The position numbers were made by a program, and so were the translations under genes. A stretch of 64,000 nt of DNA from Gnetum montanum (taxonomy: Eukaryota; Streptophyta; Gnetopsida; Gnetales; Gnetaceae): assembly GCA_015680685.1 (NCBI GenBank), contig MNCI01022206.1, positions 642,475 through 706,474 on the forward strand. Direction: 5' to 3'. The stretch's first letter is position 1, and each line of letters begins with the position of its first letter. Below are positions 21,261 to 33,589 of the stretch, in pieces. A model generated the notes under the pieces. It had not been told where the DNA came from and did no database searches. It worked only from the letters and a program-made list of their open reading frames with translations.

Positions 21261-21860
21261 AGGCTCTTAGTTGGTTCCATGCATAATGTGTTGTTATCTA
21301 AGTTAATTATCAACCACTAGGTGCCCTCCTATTTTGTGACTATTGCGTATAGGCACCTTTGAATATTGATTTCTTATGCATACTAATTGAATGCTTTAAT
21401 GTATGTACTTTTGGTTGACCAAATCTTTTGCATGCAATTGCACCCATTATTACTTTACGTGATGCGTGGAATATGCTTCTTCTCTATTTTTCCCAATTTA
21501 TTTTATTTAGATATTTCTAAAGATAGGTTCCTTATGCCCATATGTGCATCAACTGTGTTTAACCAAGCTCTTCCCATAATGGTGGGAAAGTCACTTTTGT
21601 AGTTTTCAACCTTAATCACCACAAAATTAGTAGGATAGGACCACTCACAAATTATTGTCATAATGTCCTCTACTAATCCCAAAGGGATAGTAATTGACTA
21701 ATCTACTAATTCTATAAGGATGTTCCTCTTCTTAAGAGGTGGTAGGTTCTAGGCCTTGTACATGTCATGGGAGATGAGATTAACTCTGGAACCAATAACA
21801 AGAAGAACCTTACATGAATCATGTCCAATGATCTACAAGTAAATGAGTGGACTTCCTAGA
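21261..21860 (-). pseudogene. ATH-A protease region
   Basis: Minus strand. The active-site region reads LLVIGSRVNLIS near 21783-21800, where ATH-B keeps LLDLGFSVNLI, so the catalytic Asp is Val here. Downstream fragments IELVD.SITIPLGLVEDI and NFVVIKV match ATH-B 45877-46080 and the usual LADRSI..P.G..EDVLV..D.F..PVDF.V pattern of Athila-type proteases. At least two frameshifts occur. Confidence 0.7.
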
Positions 21861-24349
21861 TCAGATCTTCTCGTAGGAAGATTACCATCCTTGATCCAAT
21901 TAGAAATAGCATGAGTTAGCATCATAGGGAAAATTTGAGGTGGCTCTTAGTTTGAATGGTACTCAAAGGTATTTAATATAGAGGATTAGGATGTTGCAGA
22001 TGTAGGATGAGCAACTGAACTAGATTATAAGGGTTGAAGAGGACTACTAGGTTGAAAGAAAGTTCTTTTTTTGGATCGATTATATGAATCGCTTGGCTAG
22101 AAAGCCGATTGTAAATGTATAGCCCTCATAGCATTTTGTTTTTGTGGATATAGAGGGATCTCATCCTACATGGATGGAGCAGGAGGTAACTAGGTTGAAG
22201 GTGGAGGTGTATGTGCAAATGAATGTGTATGATAGTACTCTAGAGGGTAATAATGATGCTGAAATAAGGTATGACTTGCAAAACTTCTTGGAGAGATAGG
22301 CTATTGAACATAGTACTTGTATGTATTTGGTTTCCTATAAGGGTACTATTGCCTTGGTGGTGTCATTCACCACAATTGTGGTTGGTACAACTGTTGGTAT
22401 TATTCATAAGGTTGTGAAGGAGTATAACTTGGATACTAAGCTTGGTGTTGCTGGTGGAACTACCATGGATTACCTTGAGGGTAAGGTAATCATCTAGGTG
22501 CTTGCCTATGTGCTAGTCAAGGATTTAATGCATACATCCCAAACTCTTGTAAGTGTGACACCACAAGGCAACATCCCTTTGGATGCTTTTATTGATAGAT
22601 GTCATAATCAGTTTCATCATTAGAGTCAATTTCCACAACCTCCTCTACTATTGTAGCTTTACCCTGACCTCTTTGGTAGGCACATTCAGCTTCTTTTTTC
22701 GTTTTCTGGTTACAATCACTATTTTGCTCTTTGGATTCTTTAGCAATATTCTTAGAAGTTTGAAATTTTTCATCCAAAGAGTTCCATAATTTATCAACCT
22801 TTGCCAAAATATTAGACATATATTTTTGGATGGGTAGGGTTTTCCTATTCATCACTTCGCCAAGTGGTGACTCCTCCTCGTCACAAAATCAGACTTCTCA
22901 TTTTTTGATGGAAGGGTCCCTATTATACTCTTTTACACTTTCCATTTTTCATAGCTCACCTTCTTCTTTTTCTACCTACTCATTTAGCTTTTGGATTTAA
23001 TGAGCTCTTAGTTTAGATAATCTCCCTTGGGCATACATCCCAAGATTTCTTCTAGTTTCTACTCTAATCCTATCTATGATGTGATGAATTTGTTCCTTTT
23101 AAGAATAACCATGGCCAAGGCATTAGTGTAAGAGTGAATAGTATCTACTCATGGTGACATCCAAGGGTTCATGTGTTTTCTATTTCTAGCCTTGGATTTG
23201 CCTTCTCTGATTAGACACTCTAAAGTACATCTGATATTTATCATTAAACAACCCTAACATGGTACTCCATTGGTGAAGGGATTCTATTTTCAAGGACTGG
23301 TACCAGCTTTTAGCTTCTTTGATGAGTGTCCTAGAAAAATACTTGAGTTTCTACCATTCATTTTCTATGTTCTGTAAGGTACAAGCATCATGGAAAGCTT
23401 GTAGATGTGTCTGTGGATCAGAATTATATCCCCCTCCGATATTGTTTATGTCTAAGCTCTTGATTTGATAATCTTTCATATCCCTAGTTGGAATTTTAAC
23501 TACCTCTGTAATGTTGATCATTCTTTGAGTTGCTAATAGAGGTTCATCATCATTGCTATGTTGATGACACCGATGATAGTTTTGGCCACCCCTGTGGTCT
23601 TGGTGGTCTTCATGGTAATTGTTATCTCTTTGATCACCTTCATCATGATTATTTTGATGGTGGATTCTATGAGAATCATCAAATGAAGAGGAATGTTTAG
23701 AATTAGGTAAAGAGGATGAAGAGAAAGGTGGACCACCATTGCCACTGTGGTTTCTCTCATCACTTTTTCATTTACTATGACCATCATCCTTAGATTTCTT
23801 GCCATTGTGATGCTTTCCCAAGTCCCTACCTTAGCTGTCACTTTTTTCTAAACTTAGTTTATGAATAGTGGATTGTAGGTTTAGGTTCACATCCTCATCA
23901 CCAATAATAAGGGGTGGAGAATCTTCATGTTGGGAACCATCAAAGGGAGGATCCTCATTGTCATCTTAATTTAGTAGGAATAAGGGATTAGTGTAATTTT
24001 TCCCCTTTGTAGCCTTAGGGAGTTTCTCTTGACATTGATCTCACTTGCTATGTATTTCAATAGGATAGTAGTTCCTAGTATCATAACCATTCATAACATA
24101 TTCTTTGTGAATATCTGTAATGCCCAACTTTTTAAGGATTTTAAATAACATCTTAGACATAGATCAATCGAGGGGCAAGACAATGTTGCCCTTCATATTA
24201 TGCCATCGCAGTTGTTCATCGTAATGTAGGATGAAGGTGAAGTCTGGTACATACTCATCTGGATGATTATATATGACTTTCCACTTTTGTGGAATCAATG
24301 GTTTGACATCTTTGTGTTTGTGAGAAGAAGAAGAAATTTTGCAAAACAA
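21861..24349 (-). pseudogene. ATH-A gag
   Basis: Gag of the Athila-like family. The first open stretch (24349-24164) begins MFCKISSSSHKHKDVKPL; the later reading includes an Asn/His/Asp-rich segment (about 23550-23850), then the capsid block IPTRDMKDYQIK...GGYNSDPQTHLQAFHDACTL (about 23400-23510) and SWYQSLKIESLHQWSTM. At 22589-22855 comes a segment with KVDKLWNSLDEKFQ and KEQNSDCNQKTKKEAECAYQ, followed by a Tyr/Gln/Pro-rich tail. ATH-B matches it throughout. It carries several stops and frameshifts. Confidence 0.75.
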
Positions 24350-24471
24350 ATAAAATTATCAATATGCTTAATAGTTTTATATGTCGTTGCAAGTGATGTT
24401 GACCTTGAGTTTGTCAAATGATATGAATAATATTCACTAATCCTAGATAGTGCACATTTCAACAAACAAAG

Positions 24472-24489
24472 TCCTCAGAAATGGTGCCA
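24472..24489 (-). promoter_or_regulatory. ATH-A primer-binding site
   Basis: Minus strand TGGCACCATTTCTGAGGA, one base inside the LTR. With ATH-B (TGGCTCTATTGCCATGGA) it fits decay from TGGCGCCGTTGCCGGGGA, a primer site I recall as common in Athila-like plant Ty3 elements. Confidence 0.7.
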
Positions 24490-24490
24490 A

Positions 24491-25393
24491 TGATGAATGA
24501 CGAGGTACCCCTACACCCAACCATACAAATCACAAAGCATTCAAATGCAATTTGGTTGAATTCCATGGACTTTATCATTTCTGGTACACTAGTCTTCTAT
24601 GAAGTGAATCTTGTCTTAAGGTCAATTGTTGTCTTCCCAATTACACTTGTGATGTACGTTGGTATGGTTAAGTGTAATTGAGGCATCTAATTTTTATCAT
24701 TTTTATTTTTATGATTTTGGTGATTAAAGAAAACTAAAGTAGTTGGACTAACTAATTTTCAAGTGTCTAACTAGTCCTAACATAAGCATCTGGTCCCACT
24801 TTCCATACACATCCTAATTCCATGTATTTGCTATTGGGCAACCAAGCGCCATGCTACTAGGCATACCAAGCAATAATTCTACTAGGATTACCAAGCAAAT
24901 ACATGTTATGATTGAAATGGTGATGTGTGTAATCTATCTTGCTTAATTTCCTCATTAACTTAATTACTAGAAACATTTAATAAATAATTGAAAACATTAA
25001 ATAACTAATTGAAAACATTAAATGCTTAAATCAAATAATGAAAGATATCCAAACTGCTACAAGGTTTATCATAAATATCATTTTTATTGTCACACACATT
25101 GTCATGCTTAGGTACAACAATGCTCTAATAAAGATTCGTACACTTAATGACTCCTGTTACAAATACTTAGGAGAAAAATTCTAACTTTCAAATGGGAAAA
25201 CTACAAGAGAATTGCTGAAAATACAATATCTATTGCCATAAATGTAGCTGGTAGGCAAGTATTTATAGCTAAAAATACACACTATGTCAATGGGGCCTCA
25301 TCAACACAAGATATGATGCATCGACTATACCTCATCAATGAGGTCCAGTTGACAAGGGCTCGTCAATGCAACCAATTGAATTATGACTCATCA
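24491..25393 (-). repeat. ATH-A 5' LTR, 903 bp
   Basis: Plus-strand start TGATGAATGACGAGGTACCCC-like and end GACTCATCA; homologous to the two ATH-B LTRs and the solo LTR at 61438. TATA motif CTATAAATA on the minus strand at 25260-25268. The following ACATG (25394-25398) would be the target duplication; its partner lies beyond the gap at 6510. Confidence 0.88.
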
Positions 25394-25814
25394 ACATGGT
25401 TATACAAGGGAATTAAGGGCTAGGACCTACTTTGGGGAGAACCTACTTGTATCACTATTGTATCTTATACCTAGCAAGAAATCCCACATCATCTTGTGTC
25501 TTTTGCAACACTGACCAACTTAATAAAGACTTCCCTTAACATCTCATAATCCATTTGAACAATAAAAATTCATTACTAATCTCTTATCCATCCAAAACAC
25601 TTAATAAACTTTAGATGACTATTTTTCATAACTAGAGCATCATAGCTACTCCAAAACACTTTAGGAAATCTTGTTATCTTCCTATCCTTAAGTTTGACTC
25701 ATTTTTTTCATCAAAAATTAAATAATTTTGTAGCGACATCATTGATATGAAATATGAGGCTCTCATATGTCATTGATTCAGTGTCATATCAACAATGTTA
25801 CATGACAAAAAGTC

Positions 25815-25822
25815 TATATATA
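25815..25822 (+). promoter_or_regulatory. possible internal TATA box upstream of ORF3 (ATH-C)
   Basis: TATATATA within GTCTATATATAGTAGTGGGG, in the position of the ATH-A motif at 8407-8414, about 540 bp upstream of the ORF3 ATG. Confidence 0.45.
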
Positions 25823-26070
25823 GTAGTGGGGAGTTAGAAAAAATTTTCATTTTCATCATTTGACACAAGAGGAGTTTTTGATTTTCTTATTTTTAGCTTT
25901 AATCTCCTACCTTCCCCAAGCTATAACTTGTGTCCTATAGCTTCAATTTTCAAAGTTTTTTACTCTGTTTGATCCTAGAGTTGTCATCTTAGTCATGGAG
26001 AGGTGATATCAAGGAAAATTTGAGCCAAAATTTCAAAAACTCACCTAACTCTGGAGGATAGTCTATAAGG

Positions 26071-26075
26071 GTAAG
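26071..26075 (+). promoter_or_regulatory. possible 5' splice site before ORF3 (ATH-C)
   Basis: GG|GTAAGTAAAA, about 250 bp after the TATA motif and 290 bp before the ORF3 ATG. It corresponds to the AG|GTAAG of ATH-A and ATH-B. Confidence 0.4.
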
Positions 26076-26360
26076 TAAAATAGAACATGAATAAACTTGG
26101 TATATTTAAGCCAAATAAGTCTAATAAACTCTTCTAACCAATTCCAATTAATTCTAAGGTACTATGAGCCTAAGAAATAATAAGTGAGAGGTTATGAAAA
26201 CTAAAGACATAACATTCAAATGATTTCTTTTTGGAATTTTCTCTAACTCTGTAATCATAGTAAAATAAGTACTTGACTTAAGAAAAGGAATGAGTAATGT
26301 TAAGACTTATATGAAAATAATATGAACATTTTAAAGATCTTTAACCTTTATTGATTACAA

Positions 26361-29145
26361 ATGGGATCAAAAAGGATATTGGAAGGGGAATCAAAAGACT
26401 AAGAGGTCAAGGAAGAGGTCACTCTAAACAAAAAACTTCAGTGGTAGAACATGTGGAGCAAGAGGCATAATCCTTTAGCATTCATCAATAGATGCCTACT
26501 GTTGAGCAATCTACCCAAGTGGAGGCCGAGGCATCGTAAGTGGAAAAATAAGGATAGCAACTCACACTATGACCTGAATGCCTTCAAGCTATTCAGGAGA
26601 AGTCTATCATGTTGACAGTAATTGTGGAACTTAACTTTGGTCCATTTATGGAGTTTTCCCCAAATGCTGTCAAGACCCAACTCTAATCATCTCCCTTGTT
26701 GCCCACCTTGATGATAAGTAGAGATTAATACTTAGGAGAGACACTCCAATTTTATAAGAATAAATAAGTAGATGCTATAGTGAAGATCGAGGGAGTCCCA
26801 ATATCCTACTCAGTAGAGGTGATAGCCAAAGATCTAAATTTACCAAATAAAGGGGCTAATGTTACATAATTGTCACCAAGGTCTGACACTGATACAAAAA
26901 GATTATGGCTACATAGATCCTATGACAAGGAGGACAAAGAATACAAGGAGCTAACTACCAAAGAGAAAATTTATTTCAAGATTGATACTTATCACCTATT
27001 TCCTACAAAGAGATTAAATAGAATATCTACATATGCAACTAGTGTAAGTATCATTTTGATGGGAAAATTCAATGCTAACATTACCCATCTCTACTTCCTA
27101 GAAATCCCACAATGATTTGGAGAGAAGAAGGTGGGGAAACCTACATTGCCATTCAACTACCTTATTAGGAAATTATACAAATAGGAAAGCATCTCAGGCT
27201 ACATAAATGGTGTTCTAAGAAAATCATAACATGCCTCTTATTCTGAGATGTCAAAGCCAATGTCACCAAAGAAAGATTAGGTGGAGAAATAGGCAAGTAC
27301 TAGGGGAGCAACAAGCTCAACTACTATTCAAACCATCCAAACTACTATTCATTAGTAACAAGTAGGACCTACTATCCAACAGGCAACTGATCAATAGTAG
27401 TAATATCAATACTAACAAGAACAAAAATAGCAAGAGTAATAGCAGCAAATTCCACTACCACCACCACACGAGTTTAGGCCTTCAATGAGTCATCTACAGT
27501 AGATTCTAGAGACTATCAGTTAGGGAACATGTGAGTGGGACAACCTCTATAAAATAATTGATGATGTAGTTAGGCCAATAATCTCAACAAATATTGCTAG
27601 CAACCACATCTCAATGTAGCCAAGAGGAGGGGGAGAATGATCATAACAAATTTTTGGGAATGTTGCATTGTTTCAAGTGATGCTAGAGGCTAGAGAAGAA
27701 GCCATGATCATGGTTATGTAGCATTAAGATGTAGCAGGAACTATAGAAGTGATCACTAATCACATCAAAGAATCTTTCAACATCCTTGTTATCCTACTAG
27801 TAGATCTTTCTAGAGCTAGAGATGCTTAAATGTTAGCTAGTACCTTAATGACTCCAACAGATCATGAAGATGTACTCAATAGACTATTGCAAATGGGATA
27901 GATCATGCAAATTATTTTTTACATCCCTTGTAATGTTACTGTAGTTCAATTTGAGTTAATAGCTACAAAAGAAAAAGTTGTTCATGGTAGAGACTAGGAT
28001 GAAGCATGTTGAGAATGGCGTTCACAAATTACAAGAAAAGCTCATAATCGTGAGGGTTGAAAAGAAATATCCCATTCAATTTGTTACATCTAACTAATTG
28101 GATTAGTTTAGAATTGAACACATCAATATCCTTATTAAACACAACATGTAAATGAAATGTGAGAAGGATAAAGTGGTGTGGGATGCCTTAATAGTTGAAG
28201 CACGAACTTATGCACATGTCAAGGCAGTCACCGCTTTGCAAGAAGATAACACGTAAATAGCTATAGAGAATGCTCGATTGATCAACATTGAACAACAAAA
28301 GAATGTCCTCAAAGAAATCATTTAGCAACTTTTAGAGCAATTAATATGGTTCAACCAGAACATAAGCTACCTAGCATAAGAAAATAGAATCCTCTTAATG
28401 GAGGAGGTACACACCATTTGAAAAAAGTCTACAATTGAAACAAGCACATGGAAAAATGAAGCTAAAAAGCATGAGAGGCTCTAAGAACATTATAGATATT
28501 AGGGTAGCATATACAAGAAAATTAATGAGAAATAAATCTAAATGAACAAAGCCAAAATTAATTATCTTTGTGTAGAAGCCTAATTGACAACCAATTTTGC
28601 ATAGTGTAGCCCATGTTCACTAGTTGAAAATTAAAAATAAATACCTATAGATAACTAACCTTCATCATGATAAAATGGCCATGTTAATAGCAAGTAGGTG
28701 TAAAAATAAATTGGATAAACAAGTACTGATATTGTATGTTCTATATGAGAATGAATTTGCTGATCAAAAAGATGCTTTGTAGAAGTTTCATGTGAAAAAT
28801 TCAAAGCTTGAAGTAGTAAAGGCCAACTACCAGGGCCAAAAAGATGTTGTAGCCAACCTGGCTAGAAGAATATTAGACTATTAGGAATTACACAAAATGG
28901 CTAGAACATTTGAAGAAGAAAGAAGGTAGTTTGTGGTGTGGTACATTAAGGCAAACAAAATGTTCTTGTAGCTACCATGTCCATGGTATGTACCAACCCC
29001 ACCACATGTTGCACAATAAGCATGGATGATACATGATCCCAAAATGAAAAAAAAAGAAGCTTCAAATGCTACTCAATCAATACTAAAGAAGCCTAATGAT
29101 AAGGAAAAGTAACCAATGGGAGATCCACCACCACCAAGAACCTAG
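26361..29145 (+). pseudogene. ATH-C ORF3, full length in outline
   Basis: Starts ATGGGATCAAAAAGG, matching the ORF3 start of ATH-A (ATGGCACCAAAACAA). The conserved domain is at about 26780-27115: KIEGVPISYSVEVIAKDLNL, then KELTTKEKIYFKIDTYHLFP, STYATSVSIILMGKFNANI. A Gln-rich stretch follows (about 27350-27470). The last kilobase reads as a long charged, Leu-rich segment (for example DALIVEARTYAHVKAVTALQ and IEQQKNVLKEII) that looks like a coiled coil. It ends in a Pro-rich tail (PPPPRT, TAG at 29143). ATH-B has the same order. About one stop per 20-30 codons. The role is unknown; position and a putative-plant-transposon-protein-like domain suggest the Athila ORF3/env-like gene. Confidence 0.6.
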
Positions 29146-29352
29146 TCTACATCGAGCTATTTTGAAATTTTTGTTTTTATTTTATTTTATCATAAACTTA
29201 TGTCAAATTTGTAAAAATACACCATTGTAGCATTCAAAGTCATGTACATAGTCATTAGTTATGTATGGTCAGGTCTACCTTTCAATTTTTTAAGGGACTA
29301 TATCCTCATTTGTTTTAACTCAAGGACAAATTTCCAATCAGTTGTGGGGGTA
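29146..29352 (+). other. ATH-C 3' untranslated stretch ending in polypurine tract
   Basis: No gene. It ends with GTTGTGGGGGTA directly before the LTR start TGATGAGG. ATH-B has GTCATGGGATA before TGATGAAG on its coding strand, which supports the boundary. Confidence 0.55.
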
Positions 29353-30250
29353 TGATGAGGTCAAATTTTTTGTCAAAGTGACATTATAGCAACAACATTA
29401 TCTCAACGATGCCATTGATTTGATGTTGGTTCATCTAATACATCATGATAGATATGATGTCACAAGATGTGTATGATCCTATAAATATGACACTTGGAAA
29501 CATGATCCAATAACTTTCCATTTTATACCTTATCAATACTATTGTAGTTTTATTTCATAGTGTTAGTGATATAAGTGAATGCCCATAGTGTGATGTCTAA
29601 TCATTGAATGAAGGGTTTATTCAAACATAGTGTACTTGGACATAGTTTGTAATGGAAACAAAGACTAAGATTACTTCACATCATTGCAACATTCCTTTAG
29701 TTTACTTTTTTTTCACTTAGCATAATGTTTACTATTTTCCTAGTTGAATGTTTTATTTTTCCAAGTGCTTTACGTTTACTTGTTAATAGTAAGTAGAATG
29801 AGTACAATTTATTTTGAGCACTTAAGTGTAATCATTTGGTAAGCCTAGTGGTATTATTCCTTAGTACACCCAGTATCTTAATTCTTGGTACCCCAGTAAT
29901 AGTTACATGAAGTCCAAGTTGTGTATAGAAAATCAAGATTGAGTACTCCTCATCTTAGGTTAGAGTAGATTTACTTACTTGCATTTACTTAGACTTAGAT
30001 TAAATTTTATTCTCAATTATGTTTATTGTTAGGAGTAACATGGGCTTAACAACATTAGTTACCACATGCCTCATAGTGAGCTAAACCATACACTTAGACT
30101 TCACTAACTCCATGTGGAAAGATAGTGATCATGAGCTTAACTCATCTATTAGCATGCCAACATTTTCTATCTACTAATTACAATTAGGTTACGTGTGAAC
30201 CATTATGATTTTTATGGTTGGACGTTGGATTGTTCCACCACTCAATAAAC
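29353..30250 (+). repeat. ATH-C 3' LTR (right end uncertain)
   Basis: Begins TGATGAGGTCAAA after the polypurine tract; a TATA-like CCTATAAATATGAC lies at about 29484. No second copy exists in the window, so the right boundary (placed before the gag relic at 30271) is a guess. Confidence 0.4.
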
Positions 30251-30270
30251 TTGTACCAAGTTTTTCAAGC

Positions 30271-30702
30271 TTAATAAAATGCAAGAAAACAACTAGAAAT
30301 TCTATTAATAATTAACAATCCCCTAGAGAGAGTAAGCATTGTCAATTGCCTATAGTTGAAGTTGGGGAACATCATTGATAAATCCTCTATATGTTGGAAC
30401 ATCAACCATGGAAATCTATTTAATATAGTCATCATGAACATGCACTCATAAAATATGTACAAGTTCATTAAGTTCATAATGGTCATTCTAGTTAAACAAA
30501 GGGACATCATCATCATGAGATGGTCGAAGCAAGTGTAGATGCTAGAACTTGGGAAGTAAATCAACATAATGGATTTTGGCTGCATCACGATGAGTGGTTT
30601 ATAACCATGAGCCTTCATGGTAGATTGGTCCTTTTCCTTTAGTGTTAGCTTATGAGTTTTCCAATTATATTTTATAAGTACATTGTAAGGCCTAAACTTC
30701 AA
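30271..30702 (-). pseudogene. gag relic, Athila-like, minus strand
   Basis: Readable as a 143-codon frame, but the better reading is in a neighbouring frame: ISMVDVPTYRGFINDVPQLQ, corresponding to IADVSTYKGFINNDSQLHMH of the plus-strand relic near 32700 and to the capsid block (PTRHMK...GGYNSNPQTHIQAFHDAY) of ATH-B. The 5' part is lost at about 30702. Confidence 0.5.
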
Positions 30703-31900
30703 AAGTATTTCACTAGTCTTAAGTTTGTAGTTTTAGCATGTTTGATTAAGATTTATCTATTTTGAGCATCTATCCTTATCCCATGTCATACTTCTAGATT
30801 TTATGTATGTTCTAGATTATGTAGGATGTTTCTAGCTTCATTTAGACATCATAGGATCCTTTCAACATGGCCCATAGTATTTCAACATTCACCTAGAATT
30901 GGTAGTTGAAAATATGATTTTGAAAGATGCATTAACTACCCTACACTAACACACCCCCTATGCTAGCATAGGGGTATTGATATACCCTCTAAAAAACCTA
31001 GGCTACATTAAGATGATTTACCTATGGTATATAAGAAATGAACTTATATAATTTATCATTATCCTCATCATATTATATACTTTACCTATGGTATGATTTA
31101 GATTATCCTGGGCTGCATTAAGCAACCTTTGTTGATGCTTAGGCATTAGCAAACCTTCATTGTTATTTGCAAAAAACTATAAATACAAGGGATGAGCTCT
31201 CATACAAAACATTCATAACTTAGACATTTCATTTGGGTGTTTAGTGTCTATTCTTTATGAAGAAATCCTTCTCTATTGGGTAAGTTGATTTCCTTTCTAT
31301 TTTATATAAGTGTTTTAAGTTGTTTCTTTTACAAGTATAGATAGACTCTATTAGAGTATTATCATGTTTATGTAGCCTAAAATCATTTGGTTAATGTAGA
31401 GTTTAGCATTTTCATTGTGAATAAAGTTCATGTTTTTTCCTTTATTTTATACCATTGATTCCTTAAAACATTAAAATACTAAATATATTTATTTCATTTT
31501 CTCTTCACTAAGCTATGATGATTCTTCATTATCTAAGGAGGTCACAACTAGATGACATGATGTTGAATCATTAAGGTTGTGACTATAAGTCATTTATTAC
31601 TTTCCATGTGTGGTGTTACAATTGTCTCATAAGGGATTACATGTATGAGTGATTGTAAGAATTGTGCCTTTTACCATGAGGAATAGCAATGCATGTATAT
31701 TTATTATTCTTTTAATCTTATATTTATAAAATCCATAAAAATTATAAACTATAAAATTATAAATGTTCTCTCTATTCCTCATTGTGGAAACATTGATTTT
31801 CCATCATATTATATGTATCATAATCTCTTTTATATGTATTAATGTAATGATATACATGAATTCTTTTTGTAATCCACTCAAACGTCATCTTTGAAGCTTA
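30703..31900 (+). promoter_or_regulatory. LTR-like promoter segment upstream of relic E gag
   Basis: About 1.2 kb without coding sequence. It has a TATA motif in ACTATAAATACAAGGGATG (near 31178), a GGGTAAGTTG donor-like site about 110 bp further, and a perfect 20-bp palindrome at 30955. This composition and its place before the plus-strand gag relic suggest a decayed 5' LTR. No second copy was found to prove it. Confidence 0.3.
30955..30974. repeat. perfect 20-bp palindrome
   Basis: CCCCTATGCTAGCATAGGGG reads the same on both strands. It stands out in AT-rich decayed DNA. Confidence 0.9.
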
Positions 31901-32099
31901 TGTCCAAACTACACCATGTTCTGCATAATATAATATTATTAGTCACAACTAATAGAACCCCTATAATTGATGTCATTCTTAGGGAAGACATTGGTAAATT
32001 ACCAAGAAATAATTACATATTTTTTATCTTAATAATTTTCAAATTCAATTTGTATTTTTTTAAGTATTGTGCATAGGTTTCAAATAGAAATAATATGGT

Positions 32100-33580
32100 G
32101 GATAATGCTTGAAGCCTACCAAGGACCTCTATCAAAGAAAATGTAAAAAAAGAAGAAGAGATTTTATCAAATTTGAATAGTTGGAGGATGTAACCCTACC
32201 ATAGCAAGATAAATAAGGGAAGTAGCATGATGCTCATAGATAATTCTCTAAGGAACTAGCCAAGGCATTAGATCATGATCAGCATTGAGTTGCAGGATGA
32301 TTACATCTTTTACATAGTTCATGAGCCAATGTACAATGAATGCAAACCTCTATATAGGTAACAGCTCTATAATTAACTAGCTAAAGAGGAGGCTCATCTA
32401 GCTTTTCATCTAAGAATTAAGATGAAGAGGATAATGGTAAAGTATATGAGAAAGGAAAAGGATCTATCTTCCATGAAGGTTTGTGGTGTGGAACAACTAA
32501 CCAAAGTATAGCCAACACCCATAATAATAATCTTCTTTTTAGGTTCTAGCATTTCCACTTGTTTGGACCATATGGTGATGATGATGCCTCTTTGTTTGAT
32601 TAATGTGACTATCATGAACTTAATGAAGCTATACATATTTTATGAGAATATTCATAATATTCATATCAAAGTAATCAAAATTGCCGATGTTTCAACATAC
32701 AAAGGATTTATCAATAATGATTCCCAACTCCACATGCATGCATTTGACAATGCTTTCTATCTACAAGGATTTTTAGTGGTTCGAAAAAGTTACAATGGTT
32801 TCTCATCATCTTCATTGAGCATGTGAAAAATTGGTATAAGTCCTTATTCCAAAAATGAAGTAAAAAATAAGAAAACATAGTTTGAATCTTCTATGCCAAA
32901 TTTTAAATCTATGCCTACATCTCAAACATCTAGAAGGAGATGGCTAGATGGAGGTAAGAAGCTCATGAACTGCTAGACATTTCCATGGAGAGTTACATAA
33001 AATTTGTTCACTACTATATGAACCATGGCTTTAGCTAAAGATAGTAGCTTATGCATATTGTGGAAGGACTTAGACATGAAACAAGGAAGAACATAGACAT
33101 AAACATGATGGACTAGGTATACCAAAAGTCTATGGCCTAAATGAAAGTACTTCTTAACATTATTGCAAGCATGGAAGATGAATGGTGAAAGTGATCAACC
33201 GAGTATAATCATGATTCCACATGTAGAAGGAACATCAAAAACATTGAAGGTATAGATGAACCTCTTACTATAATTAAGCTCTTAGTACAAGATCAAGTAA
33301 AAATATAAACATCCTTGATGAATGTGGCCCCTAAGGTGGACCAATTTTGGGAAGAGATGGATGATAAGATAAATACTACCCCTAAGGACATTGAGGGTAC
33401 AGGTGTTAAAGTTGTGATCAAAGAAAATGCAATGAGTGAGTGTAGAAAAAAGTACAATGGCAAAAATAAAGATAAGCTCTCATATTCTAAGAGCATCAAA
33501 GAATATACAAATAAGGCTTTCTCATTCTTTCATGACGAGGATTCTTACAAATACTATGTAGATCATTATAAGTCATAGTG
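32100..33580 (+). pseudogene. relic E gag, plus strand
   Basis: Very decayed Athila-like gag. Recognisable parts: LDHMVMMMPLCLINVTIMNL with the following capsid block IADVSTYKGFINNDSQLHMHAFDNAFYLQGF (32563-32826), and at 33315-33578 KVDQFWEEMDDKINTT with a Lys-rich tail, which matches KVDKLWNSLDEKFQ of ATH-A gag. Many stops and frameshifts. Confidence 0.55.
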
Positions 33581-33589
33581 TTGCCCAAA

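Larger units (their letters stand above)
6511..25393 (-). mobile_element. ATH-A: Athila-like Ty3 element, 3'-truncated, split by GP2
   Basis: Minus-strand element. From 5' to 3': LTR (25393-24491), primer site, gag, protease (to 21261), [GP2 insertion 21255-13036], RT, RNase H, integrase, spacer, ORF3 (7968 to 6511). It is collinear with ATH-B along its whole length. Its 3' end and second LTR are lost at the N at 6510. The gag, pol, then extra ORF downstream of integrase order is that of Athila-like elements; lineage assignment is from domain order and primer-site similarity only. It inserted into the spacer of ATH-C: bases from 25399 on match the same spacer that ATH-A itself carries near 8800. 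Confidence 0.85.
25399..30250 (+). mobile_element. ATH-C: older Athila-like element, 3' half, plus strand
   Basis: Sequence beginning GGTTATACAAGGG...GGACCTACTTTGGGG at 25397 aligns with the ATH-A spacer read on the minus strand (GGTTATGCAAGGG...GAGCCTACTATGGGG near 8830). Thus ATH-A inserted into the spacer of ATH-C. What remains is the spacer (25399-26360), ORF3 (26361-29145), a polypurine tract and a 3' LTR from 29353. The 5' half would lie beyond the gap at 6510. The right end is uncertain. Confidence 0.7.

Noticed and set aside
23533-23841. Minus-strand 102-codon frame rich in Met, Ile and Thr
   Set aside because: It is a shifted frame of the ATH-A gag; the neighbouring frame gives the His/Asn/Asp-rich gag segment shared with ATH-B.
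25695-26360. A 5' LTR of ATH-C starting TGACTCATTTTTTTCATC
   Set aside because: I first paired this with 29353 onward, but it aligns better with the ATH-A spacer between integrase and ORF3, including its TATA motif.
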